Positions 1-6,343 of a stretch of DNA of 7,406 nucleotides are shown piece after piece; position 1 is the first letter of the stretch, and the number at the start of each line of letters is the position of its first letter. The notes under the pieces were generated by a model that saw only the letters and a list, made by a program, of their open reading frames with translations, was not told where the DNA came from and searched no databases. The stretch covers positions 1 to 7,406 of the forward strand of contig CADCQZ010000129.1 of NCBI GenBank assembly GCA_902803675.1. The letters run 5' to 3'. This DNA comes from an uncultured Eubacteriales bacterium. GTDB taxonomy: Bacteria > Bacillota_A > Clostridia > Christensenellales > Aristaeellaceae. Both the position numbers and the translations under genes were made by a program.

Positions 1-1050
1 ATGCCACGGCATCCTTTCGGAACGGATCGGTCGGAAGGGGCTCAAAGCCGCCTGTTTCAACTGGCACCAGAAATACGCGTCCTCCAGGGCGTCCTCAAGA
101 GGATAGGGAGAAGGCCCGCCCGTCAGGTATCCGCCCATATCAAGGAGCATGCTGGCGATGGCGAACTCGTCCTGCACCGTGTCGGGCATCAGCTCATGCT
201 GCCAGCCCCGCCGCCGGTCCCGGAGGGCCTGGGTGTCCAGGCAGCGGTACTTTTCCGGGATCTCGGGGGTGAGGAACAGTTTGCGCGGCACACCGGCCCC
301 GTCCGCGAAGCTCACCGAAGTGTCGCTCCATTCGCCCCGGTCCCCCCGGACCACCAGGTGCCTTGAGCGGATGAAGGAGCGGTACTGGACGGGGCTGAAA
401 TCGTACACCGCGCTTTTCCCCGAATCGAAGGATATCAGCGCGGTCATCCTTTCCGCCGCGGCCCGGCTCCCGTCCAGGATGGCGCCGGTACGGGAATCCG
501 TCCGGATGACGGTGTTCTGCCGCGCCGCGCCCATGACCGTGAAGGCCTCCCCCACGGGGACCTGAAGGGCCCTGCGGATGACACTGGCGGCATGGTAGTC
601 GTGAAGAAGAGAAATGTAGAGGGAGGAGGGCGTACCGATGAGGCCCTCCTCCACGGCCGCAAGGCCCGACAAAAGGATGGGCTGGCGGAAGTACTGCTCG
701 CAGCTCACGATCTTCGCGCCGCCCGCGCCCAGGGCCCATACGGCCCTGAGCTGATCCATGGTCTCGCCCACGGGGGTCTCCGTCACCAGGGGCAGGCCCT
801 TTTCCGCCCAGCGGGCGATCACCTCGGCCATGTGCCCCCGGTCCACGGCGATGACGGCAAAGTCCGGCCGGAAGGCGAGGCACTCATCCTCGTCCGTCAC
901 CGCGGGGGCGCCGGTGCGCGCGGTCATCAGCCCGGCCTTCTCCCGGGACCTGCACAGGAACATGGCCCCGAACAGGTCCGGGTAGGTGCGCGCGATACGG
1001 CCGAAGTATTCCGCCCGGTAGCCCGAGCCGACGATGACGTATCTGAGCAT
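1..1050 (-). CDS. Gfo/Idh/MocA-family NAD(P)-dependent oxidoreductase, 3' end cut by window edge
   Basis: The reverse strand is open for 350 codons from ATG at 1050 to the window edge, without a stop. The protein starts MLRYVIVGSGYRAEYFGRIA: a beta strand followed by a GxGxxA-type Rossmann dinucleotide-binding loop, as in the Gfo/Idh/MocA family of sugar and cyclitol dehydrogenases. Further family-like blocks are DFAVIAVDRGHMAEV (about residues 64-78), LVTETPVGETM (88-98), EQYFRQP (118-124) and LHDYHAASVIRR (149-160), where His153 could be the catalytic histidine. The usual EKP motif reads ETP at 91-93, so the normally conserved lysine is Thr92. Members are generally about 330-400 residues, so little is missing. 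A GGGAGGG ribosome binding site lies 8 bases before the start. It is the third gene after pulA, 29 bases away, probably cytoplasmic and co-transcribed. The substrate cannot be told from sequence. Confidence 0.88.
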   Translation of the reverse strand, partial: MLRYVIVGSGYRAEYFGRIARTYPDLFGAMFLCRSREKAGLMTARTGAPAVTDEDECLAFRPDFAVIAVDRGHMAEVIARWAEKGLPLVTETPVGETMDQLRAVWALGAGGAKIVSCEQYFRQPILLSGLAAVEEGLIGTPSSLYISLLHDYHAASVIRRALQVPVGEAFTVMGAARQNTVIRTDSRTGAILDGSRAAAERMTALISFDSGKSAVYDFSPVQYRSFIRSRHLVVRGDRGEWSDTSVSFADGAGVPRKLFLTPEIPEKYRCLDTQALRDRRRGWQHELMPDTVQDEFAIASMLLDMGGYLTGGPSPYPLEDALEDAYFWCQLKQAALSPFRPIRSERMPWH

Positions 1051-1079
1051 GCTTTGATCCCTCCCGGGCGGTCTGAAGT

Positions 1080-3665
1080 TTAGTCGGGGATCCTCTCGAT
1101 CAGGGTGACGCTGCGGGGCGCCGCGGTGAGGCTGCCCTCACAGGGAACGCCCTCCAAAGTGACCGCATCGCCCTGCATAAGGACGCGGCAGGGGCCGAAG
1201 CCCTCGGGCACTTCGATCTCAAGGGCGGTATCCCGGGGATTGAACACGGCGTACGCCAGGGGGGTCTCCCCTTCGGACCAGGTCACGGCGATCTCCAAGT
1301 TTTTGAGGATCTCGCAGGCGGGGACATCGCCGGAGGTGAGGTAGGCGCGGGACTTTCTCAGGGCGATCAGGCCTTTGTAGTACTCCGCCATAGCCTCGGC
1401 GGCGCTGCCCGGGACGAGAGCGTCCCAGTCGATATTGTTGACCTCATCGGAAGAGGCGTAGCTGTTGGAGTCCCCATCCTTGGTGCGCAGCATCTCCTCG
1501 CCCGCCAGGAAGAAGGGCGTGCCCCGTCCCAGGAGCACCGCGGCGGCGCACAGGCGCTGCATCGCCAGGCGGTCCGCCTCCGGCGCGTCCGGGTTCGTCA
1601 GAAGCAGCTTGTCCCACAGGGTGTTGTTGTCGTGAGAGGACACGTAGTTGACCACCATAGCGTTCTTCACGCTCCAGGAAGCGCCCTTGCCCTTCTGGCC
1701 GCCCTGAAGGCCGAAGATGACCTTCTGGGCGTTGAACTGGCTGGCCTTGCCGTTGGCGTAGCCCGCGTCCTTGGGATCGAACACGCTGCCCTTGAGGCCG
1801 TCCCTGATCGCGTCGTTGAACACGGCCACGGAACCGATGCCGTCCCCCGTGGCGGTGATCTGCTTGATGTTCGCCTGGCTGGCCTTGAAATTGTCCCTCA
1901 GGGGCGTGGTGCCGCCGGTCCAGCCCTCGCCGTAGATCAGGGCCTTGGGATCCACCGCGTGCACGGCTTCCTCCACCGCCTGCATGGTCTGGACATCATG
2001 GAGGGCCATCAGGTCGAACCGGAAGCCGTCCAAACGGTACTCCTCGGCCCAGTAGCGCACGGAATCCACGATGTATTTGCGGCACATGACCCGGTTGGAG
2101 GCGGTCTCGTTGCCGCAGCCGCTGCCGTTGGCCGCCGTGCCGTCACCGTTGTAGCGGTAGTAGTAATAGGGCACGATCCGGTTCAGGTTGGAGTCCAGGG
2201 CATAGGTGTGGTTGTAGGCCACGTCCATCACCACGGCCAGGCCGTTCTCATGCAGGGCCTGCACCATCTGCTTGAACTCCCGGACGCGTGTCTCGCCGTG
2301 ATACGGGTCCGTGGAATAGCTGCCCTCGGGGGCGTTGTAGTTCTTGGGATCGTAGCCCCAGTTGAATTGGGCGCCGGCGCCCGTCTCATCCACCGTGGCG
2401 TAGTCATACACCGGCTGCAGATGGATATGGGTGACGCCCAGATCCTTCAGGTAGTCCACCCCGGCGGGAAGGCCCGAGGCGTTTTTAAGGCCGGTCTCGG
2501 TGAAGGCCAGGTATTTCCCGGGATACTGTGAGCCCTTGAGGCGGTTGGAGAAATCCCGCACGTGGACCTCCCAGATCACCGCGTCCTCGTAGGAGGCGAT
2601 GCCGGGATCGAATGCTTCATCCCGGAAGCCCTCGGGATCGGTGGCTCTCAGATCGATGACCATGCCCCGGTCGCCGTTGACGCCCACCGCGCGGGCGTAG
2701 GGGTCCACCGCTTCCTGGGTGCCGTAGGCCGTGGTGACGGAATAGGTGTAGTAGGTACCGTGGCCGCAGGCGGCCTCCGCCTGCCATACGCCCTTGTCCG
2801 CCCGTTCCATGGGCAGTGTCTCATAAGCCCCGGCGCCGTCGCCGCTCTCAAACAGGTTGAGCGTTACGGCGGAAGCCGTGGGCGCCCACACCTTGAACAC
2901 CGTTTTATCCCCGACGATCACCGCGCCCAGGTCGTCCCCGTCGTAGGTATAGCGGGAGACGAAATCCGGGCTGTCGAACAGATCCGTGGGCACGGCCGCG
3001 GCCTGCCCGAAACCTTCGATCTCCACGGTGTAGATCTTCGCCGGGTCCATCTCCTCCTCCAGAGTGATCACGCCGGTGATCACCTCATTGTTGAGGCTGG
3101 AGAGGCTCGCCACCCTGATGCGCTGCCCGTCCAGATACACCTTCACCATATCCAGGTCCGTGATCCTCACGGCCGGGCTGATGAAGTAGCGGATCTGGTT
3201 TGGCGCGACGATGCCCGCCATCTGGAAGACCCGGATGGGCAGGAGGGTCACGCCCCCGTCCGGGCTGGTGTACTGCATGCCGTCCTCCGGCTGCAGGTAA
3301 ATCTCCGTACGCGCGCTCGTCATGACGGCGAAGCGGTCATCCTGATAATCCTTCGTCGCGCTGCCCCAGGAGCTGCCGCCGGGCGCGGAGCAGTCCTTCC
3401 GGACGATAAATCCCACTTCCTGCACGTCTTCAGGCACCTCCACCGTACATTTCACGCCGTAATCGCAGGGCTCGAACAGATGCCCGCTGCCGTCCTTCCC
3501 CGGATACCATATCCACACGTCGCATTTGTCGTAATCCGTGTCCGGGCTGGTCCAGTAAAGCGTCAGGGTCCTCGCGCTCCCCTGAGCGAAGGCCGGCGCG
3601 AGGCCGGGCAGCATCAGGGCCAGCACCAGAAAGACCGCCAGGAGTTTTCCGCCTTTTTTAAGCAT
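1080..3665 (-). CDS. pulA: Secreted type I pullulanase (GH13_14) with CBM41 and CBM48 modules
   Basis: An 861-residue debranching enzyme that hydrolyses alpha-1,6 branches in pullulan, amylopectin or glycogen-like glucans. A Sec signal peptide covers about residues 1-27 (KK start, hydrophobic core, AFA before Gln28). A CBM41-like module follows at about 33-125, keeping Trp51, Trp53 and Trp100. A linker domain runs to about 240, then a CBM48-like module containing FKVWAPTA. The GH13 barrel begins near WEVHVRDFS (365-373). It carries the type I signature FNWGYDP (434-440), region I DVAYNH (481-486), region II GFRFDLM with nucleophile Asp551, region III YGEGW with acid/base Glu580, and region IV VSSHDN with Asp679. 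A beta domain forms the C-terminus. No LPXTG, S-layer or lipobox anchor is seen, so it is probably released. The ATG at 3665 is chosen because AAGGAG lies 9 bases upstream and the signal peptide starts there; upstream in-frame ATGs lack a site. All catalytic residues are intact. Confidence 0.95.
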   Translation of the reverse strand: MLKKGGKLLAVFLVLALMLPGLAPAFAQGSARTLTLYWTSPDTDYDKCDVWIWYPGKDGSGHLFEPCDYGVKCTVEVPEDVQEVGFIVRKDCSAPGGSSWGSATKDYQDDRFAVMTSARTEIYLQPEDGMQYTSPDGGVTLLPIRVFQMAGIVAPNQIRYFISPAVRITDLDMVKVYLDGQRIRVASLSSLNNEVITGVITLEEEMDPAKIYTVEIEGFGQAAAVPTDLFDSPDFVSRYTYDGDDLGAVIVGDKTVFKVWAPTASAVTLNLFESGDGAGAYETLPMERADKGVWQAEAACGHGTYYTYSVTTAYGTQEAVDPYARAVGVNGDRGMVIDLRATDPEGFRDEAFDPGIASYEDAVIWEVHVRDFSNRLKGSQYPGKYLAFTETGLKNASGLPAGVDYLKDLGVTHIHLQPVYDYATVDETGAGAQFNWGYDPKNYNAPEGSYSTDPYHGETRVREFKQMVQALHENGLAVVMDVAYNHTYALDSNLNRIVPYYYYRYNGDGTAANGSGCGNETASNRVMCRKYIVDSVRYWAEEYRLDGFRFDLMALHDVQTMQAVEEAVHAVDPKALIYGEGWTGGTTPLRDNFKASQANIKQITATGDGIGSVAVFNDAIRDGLKGSVFDPKDAGYANGKASQFNAQKVIFGLQGGQKGKGASWSVKNAMVVNYVSSHDNNTLWDKLLLTNPDAPEADRLAMQRLCAAAVLLGRGTPFFLAGEEMLRTKDGDSNSYASSDEVNNIDWDALVPGSAAEAMAEYYKGLIALRKSRAYLTSGDVPACEILKNLEIAVTWSEGETPLAYAVFNPRDTALEIEVPEGFGPCRVLMQGDAVTLEGVPCEGSLTAAPRSVTLIERIPD

Positions 3666-3674
3666 GTTCACACG

Positions 3675-3680
3675 CTCCTT
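3675..3680 (-). promoter_or_regulatory. Ribosome binding site that fixes the pulA start
   Basis: AAGGAG on the reverse strand lies 9 bases before the ATG at 3665. The reading frame stays open to 3728, overlapping the end of the DUF2804 gene, but the other in-frame ATGs (3686, 3722 and 3728) have no such site and would put extra residues ahead of the signal peptide. Confidence 0.75.
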
Positions 3681-3703
3681 TCCCATGATGGTATCCCGTT
3701 TTG

Positions 3704-3720
3704 GACCGGCGCCGCCGGTC
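3704..3720 (-). other. Intercistronic GC hairpin between DUF2804 gene and pulA
   Basis: A perfect 7-bp stem (GACCGGC with GCCGGTC) and a 3-base loop start two bases after the TGA of the DUF2804 gene. No run of T follows on the transcribed strand, so it does not look like an efficient intrinsic terminator. It could stabilise the upstream transcript end or mark a processing point. The stem is seen directly; the role is inferred. Confidence 0.45.
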
Positions 3721-3721
3721 A

Positions 3722-4753
3722 TCACCACTTGTTGCGCACCTTCTCGGCAAAGCCTGTCAGGCCCCTGATGTTGAGCCTGACGCCGTCATCCAGCACCGCC
3801 GTGCCCGTGAACCGGCCGAAGACCTGGTGCTGTTTGGAGCAGATGATCTTCAGGTCGATATCCGCGCTGCGGTCCAGGATGGGCTCGAAGTCCATCTCGA
3901 AGCGCCCATCATCGCTGGTGAACCGCCAGGGCGCGAGGTAGACCTCCCGGCCGTCCTTCTCCGGAATATGGAAAGTGACCCGGCTGAGCTTGTGGACACG
4001 GCCTTTATAAATGAGCACGTTCTCGGTGGCGGCGGAAGTGTCCCCGAAGCCGTAACCGATATTGAAACCGAAGGGCACGCCGTCCACAAGCCCCGACGCG
4101 GAGCCCCAGTACCAGGTGTTGTCGTAGGTCCACACGCCCCGGCCCCAGTCCAGCACGGCGAAGGCCCGGTCCGGTTCGCAGACATAGGACCGGTCCCCGC
4201 ATTGGATGAAGCCGCTCGCGCGCATGCAGTTGATCTTCTGATTGTAGTAAAAGGCCCTGGGCGCGTCCAAAAAGGGCGTGACGATGACCATGGACTCCTC
4301 CGGCGCGTCCGAAAGCCTGATATCGAAGCTCACGGGCTTCCCGCCGGCGAGATCCGCCATGCGGCCGCACAGTCTCCTGGTGACGCCGTCGTTCTCAAAG
4401 GCGATGGAGTATCCCTTTCCCCGGACGCGGACATCCCCCGAGGCGCTGGTGGGGGGCAGGTCCCGCTTCGAGAACGGGGGCAGATACATTTTGGATGTCG
4501 TCTGCTGGGAATTGCTTTCAAAGTCTATCAGGGAGATCGAGTCCATGGTCATATACCCGTTGTGGGCCACGGTGAGGGCGAAAGCGAACTGATCCGAGCA
4601 GACGCAGTAATAATCCCACTCCTTGAGCCTCAGCCGGGAAGCCTTCACCCGGGAGCGGTCATAAGTCCGGATAAGGGACGTAGCGTAGCCCGTCTCGATC
4701 AGGCGGCCCGACTCATCATGGAGGGGGCCCGGCTCGGTGATGCGGCGCTGCAT
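3722..4753 (-). CDS. DUF2804 family protein of unknown function
   Basis: A 343-residue protein that I place in the DUF2804 family from its overall pattern: an N-terminal EPGPLHDESGRLIETGYA segment (residues 6-23), a block of hydrophobic beta strands around WDYYCVCSDQFAFALTVAHNG, a mid-protein WTYDNTWYWGSASG block typical of these tryptophan-rich beta proteins, and a C-terminal end in which strands alternate with charged turns. No signal peptide or membrane segment is visible, so it is probably cytoplasmic. The family has no proven biochemical function that I know of; an AttH/lipocalin-like beta-barrel relationship has been suggested for related families. The ATG at 4753 is chosen because AAGGAGG lies 7 bases upstream; a longer reading to 4861 would run back through the leftward promoter. 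It is the first gene of the leftward operon, 56 bases before pulA. The family call is fairly firm and any link to glucan metabolism is only contextual. Confidence 0.82.
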   Translation of the reverse strand: MQRRITEPGPLHDESGRLIETGYATSLIRTYDRSRVKASRLRLKEWDYYCVCSDQFAFALTVAHNGYMTMDSISLIDFESNSQQTTSKMYLPPFSKRDLPPTSASGDVRVRGKGYSIAFENDGVTRRLCGRMADLAGGKPVSFDIRLSDAPEESMVIVTPFLDAPRAFYYNQKINCMRASGFIQCGDRSYVCEPDRAFAVLDWGRGVWTYDNTWYWGSASGLVDGVPFGFNIGYGFGDTSAATENVLIYKGRVHKLSRVTFHIPEKDGREVYLAPWRFTSDDGRFEMDFEPILDRSADIDLKIICSKQHQVFGRFTGTAVLDDGVRLNIRGLTGFAEKVRNKW

Positions 4754-4760
4754 ATGAGTG

Positions 4761-4767
4761 CCTCCTT
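4761..4767 (-). promoter_or_regulatory. Ribosome binding site that fixes the DUF2804 start
   Basis: AAGGAGG on the reverse strand lies 7 bases before the ATG at 4753. This near-perfect site rules out the upstream in-frame start at 4861, which would lie upstream of the predicted leftward transcription start. Confidence 0.8.
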
Positions 4768-4802
4768 GACATGGGATATCGCGCAAACATTTGTTGGAAC
4801 TT

Positions 4803-4831
4803 ATTATACGCCGGAGCGGCCCGGAACTCAA
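4803..4831 (-). promoter_or_regulatory. Sigma-A-type promoter for the DUF2804-pulA-oxidoreductase operon
   Basis: On the reverse strand, TTGAGT (4831 to 4826, four of six matches to TTGACA) is followed by a 17-base spacer and an exact TATAAT (4808 to 4803). Transcription would start near 4796, giving a leader of about 43 bases before the ATG at 4753. It is an AT-rich island in GC-rich DNA and is correctly placed. The box sequences are seen directly; activity is inferred. Confidence 0.75.
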
Positions 4832-4843
4832 GTATCCGGCCGC
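4816..4843. promoter_or_regulatory. Imperfect palindrome, candidate operator in the divergent control region
   Basis: The left arm GCGGCCCGGAACT and the right arm AGTATCCGGCCGC flank a 2-base centre (CA). Each arm has one unpaired base, leaving 12 matching positions per side. The palindrome covers the leftward -35 box and ends 6 bases before the rightward -35 box. It lies upstream of both predicted transcription starts, so a protein-binding site is more plausible than an RNA structure. No regulator gene is present in the window. Confidence 0.4.
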
Positions 4844-4849
4844 ATGGAA

Positions 4850-4878
4850 TTGTGTTTTCATTCAGTTTCGGGTATAAT
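4850..4878 (+). promoter_or_regulatory. Sigma-A-type promoter for the AMMECR1-fusion and radical SAM operon
   Basis: TTGTGT (4850-4855, three of six matches to TTGACA), a 17-base spacer and an exact TATAAT (4873-4878). The start would fall near 4885, leaving a leader of about 54 bases before the ATG at 4939. The weak -35 box is offset by the perfect -10 box and ideal spacing. It is back to back with the leftward promoter, with 18 bases between the two -35 boxes. Confidence 0.72.
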
Positions 4879-4927
4879 CATCAGGCGGGACGACGAAAAA
4901 ATACCGATCATGACGCTCACAAAGCGC

Positions 4928-4934
4928 AAGGAGG
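4928..4934 (+). promoter_or_regulatory. Ribosome binding site for the AMMECR1-fusion gene
   Basis: A perfect AAGGAGG ends only 4 bases before the ATG at 4939, a rather short spacing. It still fixes the start: the frame is open back to 4771, but an upstream start would precede the rightward promoter and add 56 residues unrelated to the family. Confidence 0.75.
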
Positions 4935-4938
4935 AAAT

Positions 4939-6324
4939 ATGCCGATCACAGGTGCGTTCATGGTGCCCCATCCGCCCCTCATCGTGCCCGAAGTGGGCCG
5001 GGGCGGCGAAAAGCAGATAGAAAAAACGATCCGCGCCTACGAGCGCGCGGCGCAGGAGATCGCCGCACTGAAGCCGGAAACGATCATCGTGACCAGCCCC
5101 CACGCGGTGATGTACGCCGACTGGTTCCACATCTCCCCGGGCAGCGGAGCCGCCGGCGACTTCTCCGCCTTCGGCGCTCCCCGGGTCACTTTCAGGGAAA
5201 CGTATGACACCGACCTGGTCCATATGATCGCGGACCTGGCCGGAGAAAGGGGCTTCCCGGCAGGCACCGAGGGAGAACGGGACCGGAAGCTGGATCACGG
5301 CACCATGGTGCCCCTGTGGTTTATCGAAAAATATATCCGGGACTTCAAGCTGGTGCGCATCGGGCTTTCCGGGCTGCCGCTGACGGACCATTACGCCCTG
5401 GGACAGCTGATACAGGAAGCGGTGGAAAGGACCGGGCGCCGGGCGGTGTTCGTGGCCAGCGGGGACCTGTCCCACAAACTGCAGCCCTACGGCCCCTACG
5501 GCTTTATAAAAGAGGGCCCGGAATACGACGCGAGGATCATGGACGTTTCTTCCCGGGCCGCTTTCGGGGAGATGCTCCGCTTTGACGAGAGCTTCTGCGA
5601 CAAAGCGGCGGAGTGCGGTCACCGGTCCTTCGTGATCATGGCCGGCGCCCTGGACGGAAGGGAAGCGGAAGCGGAGGTTTACTCCCATGAGGACGTGACC
5701 GGCGTGGGGTACGGCATCTGCGCCTTCCGGCCGGGGAACAGGTCCCGGGGCAGAGAATTCCTGAGGCTTTATCAGGAGGAGGAGCGCAGGGAGCTTAATG
5801 ACCGGCGGCGGCGCGAGGACCCCTGGGCGCGCCTGGCCCGGGAGACCGTGGAAATGATCGTGAAGGAAGGAAAAACGCCCCGGGTGCCGGAATGGGTCCC
5901 CGATGAGATGAGGGATACCCGGGCCGGGACCTTCGTGTCCATCCATAAATTCGGCCGCCTGAGGGGCTGCATCGGCACGTTCCTGCCCACAAGGGAAAAC
6001 GTGGCCGCCGAGATCATCGCCAACGCCGTGAGCGCGGCGCAAGTCGATCCGCGGTTCGAGCCCATCGCGCCGGAGGAGCTTGACTGGCTGGAGATCAGCG
6101 TGGACGTGCTCTCAAAGCCGGAAAAGATCGAAAGCGAAGAGGAGCTGGACGTGAAAAAGTACGGCGTCATCGTGACGAAAGGGAACAGGCGGGGCCTGCT
6201 GCTGCCGGACCTTGACGGCGTGGACACGGTGAAGGACCAGATCGCCATCGCCCGGCGCAAGGCCGGCATCGGCCCCGGGGAGAAAGTATCCCTGGAACGG
6301 TTCGAAGTGACGCGGCACCGCTGA
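4939..6324 (+). CDS. amrA: AmmeMemoRadiSam system protein A: class III extradiol dioxygenase-like domain fused to AMMECR1
   Basis: A 461-residue two-domain protein. Residues 1 to about 265 form a LigB/Memo-like class III extradiol dioxygenase fold, with histidines in the expected blocks: VPHPP (His11), TSPHAVMYADWFH (His55 and His64), DHGTMVPL (His120) and ASGDLSHK (His179). AECGH (Glu225 to His228) is a likely further metal-ligand region. A charged linker of about 265-295 leads to a complete AMMECR1 domain (about 296-461) with the hallmark LRGCIGTF (341-348, Cys344) and DPRFEPI (370-376). Stand-alone Memo and AMMECR1 proteins occur in many genomes; here both are on one chain. The reaction is not established. 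No signal or membrane segment is seen, so it should be cytoplasmic. The partner radical SAM gene follows after 19 bases, so the two are almost certainly co-transcribed and probably act on the same substrate or complex. Family assignment is firm; function is open. Confidence 0.93.
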   Translation: MPITGAFMVPHPPLIVPEVGRGGEKQIEKTIRAYERAAQEIAALKPETIIVTSPHAVMYADWFHISPGSGAAGDFSAFGAPRVTFRETYDTDLVHMIADLAGERGFPAGTEGERDRKLDHGTMVPLWFIEKYIRDFKLVRIGLSGLPLTDHYALGQLIQEAVERTGRRAVFVASGDLSHKLQPYGPYGFIKEGPEYDARIMDVSSRAAFGEMLRFDESFCDKAAECGHRSFVIMAGALDGREAEAEVYSHEDVTGVGYGICAFRPGNRSRGREFLRLYQEEERRELNDRRRREDPWARLARETVEMIVKEGKTPRVPEWVPDEMRDTRAGTFVSIHKFGRLRGCIGTFLPTRENVAAEIIANAVSAAQVDPRFEPIAPEELDWLEISVDVLSKPEKIESEEELDVKKYGVIVTKGNRRGLLLPDLDGVDTVKDQIAIARRKAGIGPGEKVSLERFEVTRHR

Positions 6325-6330
6325 CTTGAG

Positions 6331-6335
6331 GGAGG
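6331..6335 (+). promoter_or_regulatory. Ribosome binding site that fixes the radical SAM start
   Basis: GGAGG lies 8 bases before the ATG at 6344. The frame also has a TTG at 6326, one base after the upstream stop, but that codon has no site and would add six residues before the conserved Cys-rich N-terminus. Confidence 0.7.
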
Positions 6336-6343
6336 GACGCAGC

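Noticed and set aside
592..1083. Forward-strand open frame of 163 codons opposite the oxidoreductase
   Set aside because: The reverse strand reads an uninterrupted Rossmann-type dehydrogenase through the whole stretch, which explains the opening.
1632..2531. Forward-strand open frame of 299 codons, opposite the pullulanase catalytic domain
   Set aside because: His- and Val-rich low-complexity translation, no suitable ribosome binding site seen, fully explained as the mirror of pulA codons.
2562..3941. Long open frame of 459 codons on the forward strand, opposite pulA
   Set aside because: It is antisense to a gene with every catalytic motif intact, its translation is rich in His, Arg, Gly and Ala with no recognisable domain, and such frames are expected opposite GC-rich codons.
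3701..5020. Forward-strand open frame of 439 codons spanning the DUF2804 gene and the promoter region
   Set aside because: It is antisense to the DUF2804 gene, crosses both predicted promoters and overlaps the start of the AMMECR1-fusion gene in another frame; no domain is recognisable.
4858..6042. Reverse-strand open frame of 394 codons opposite the AMMECR1-fusion gene
   Set aside because: Mirror of strongly biased codons in a well-recognised gene; no family resemblance.
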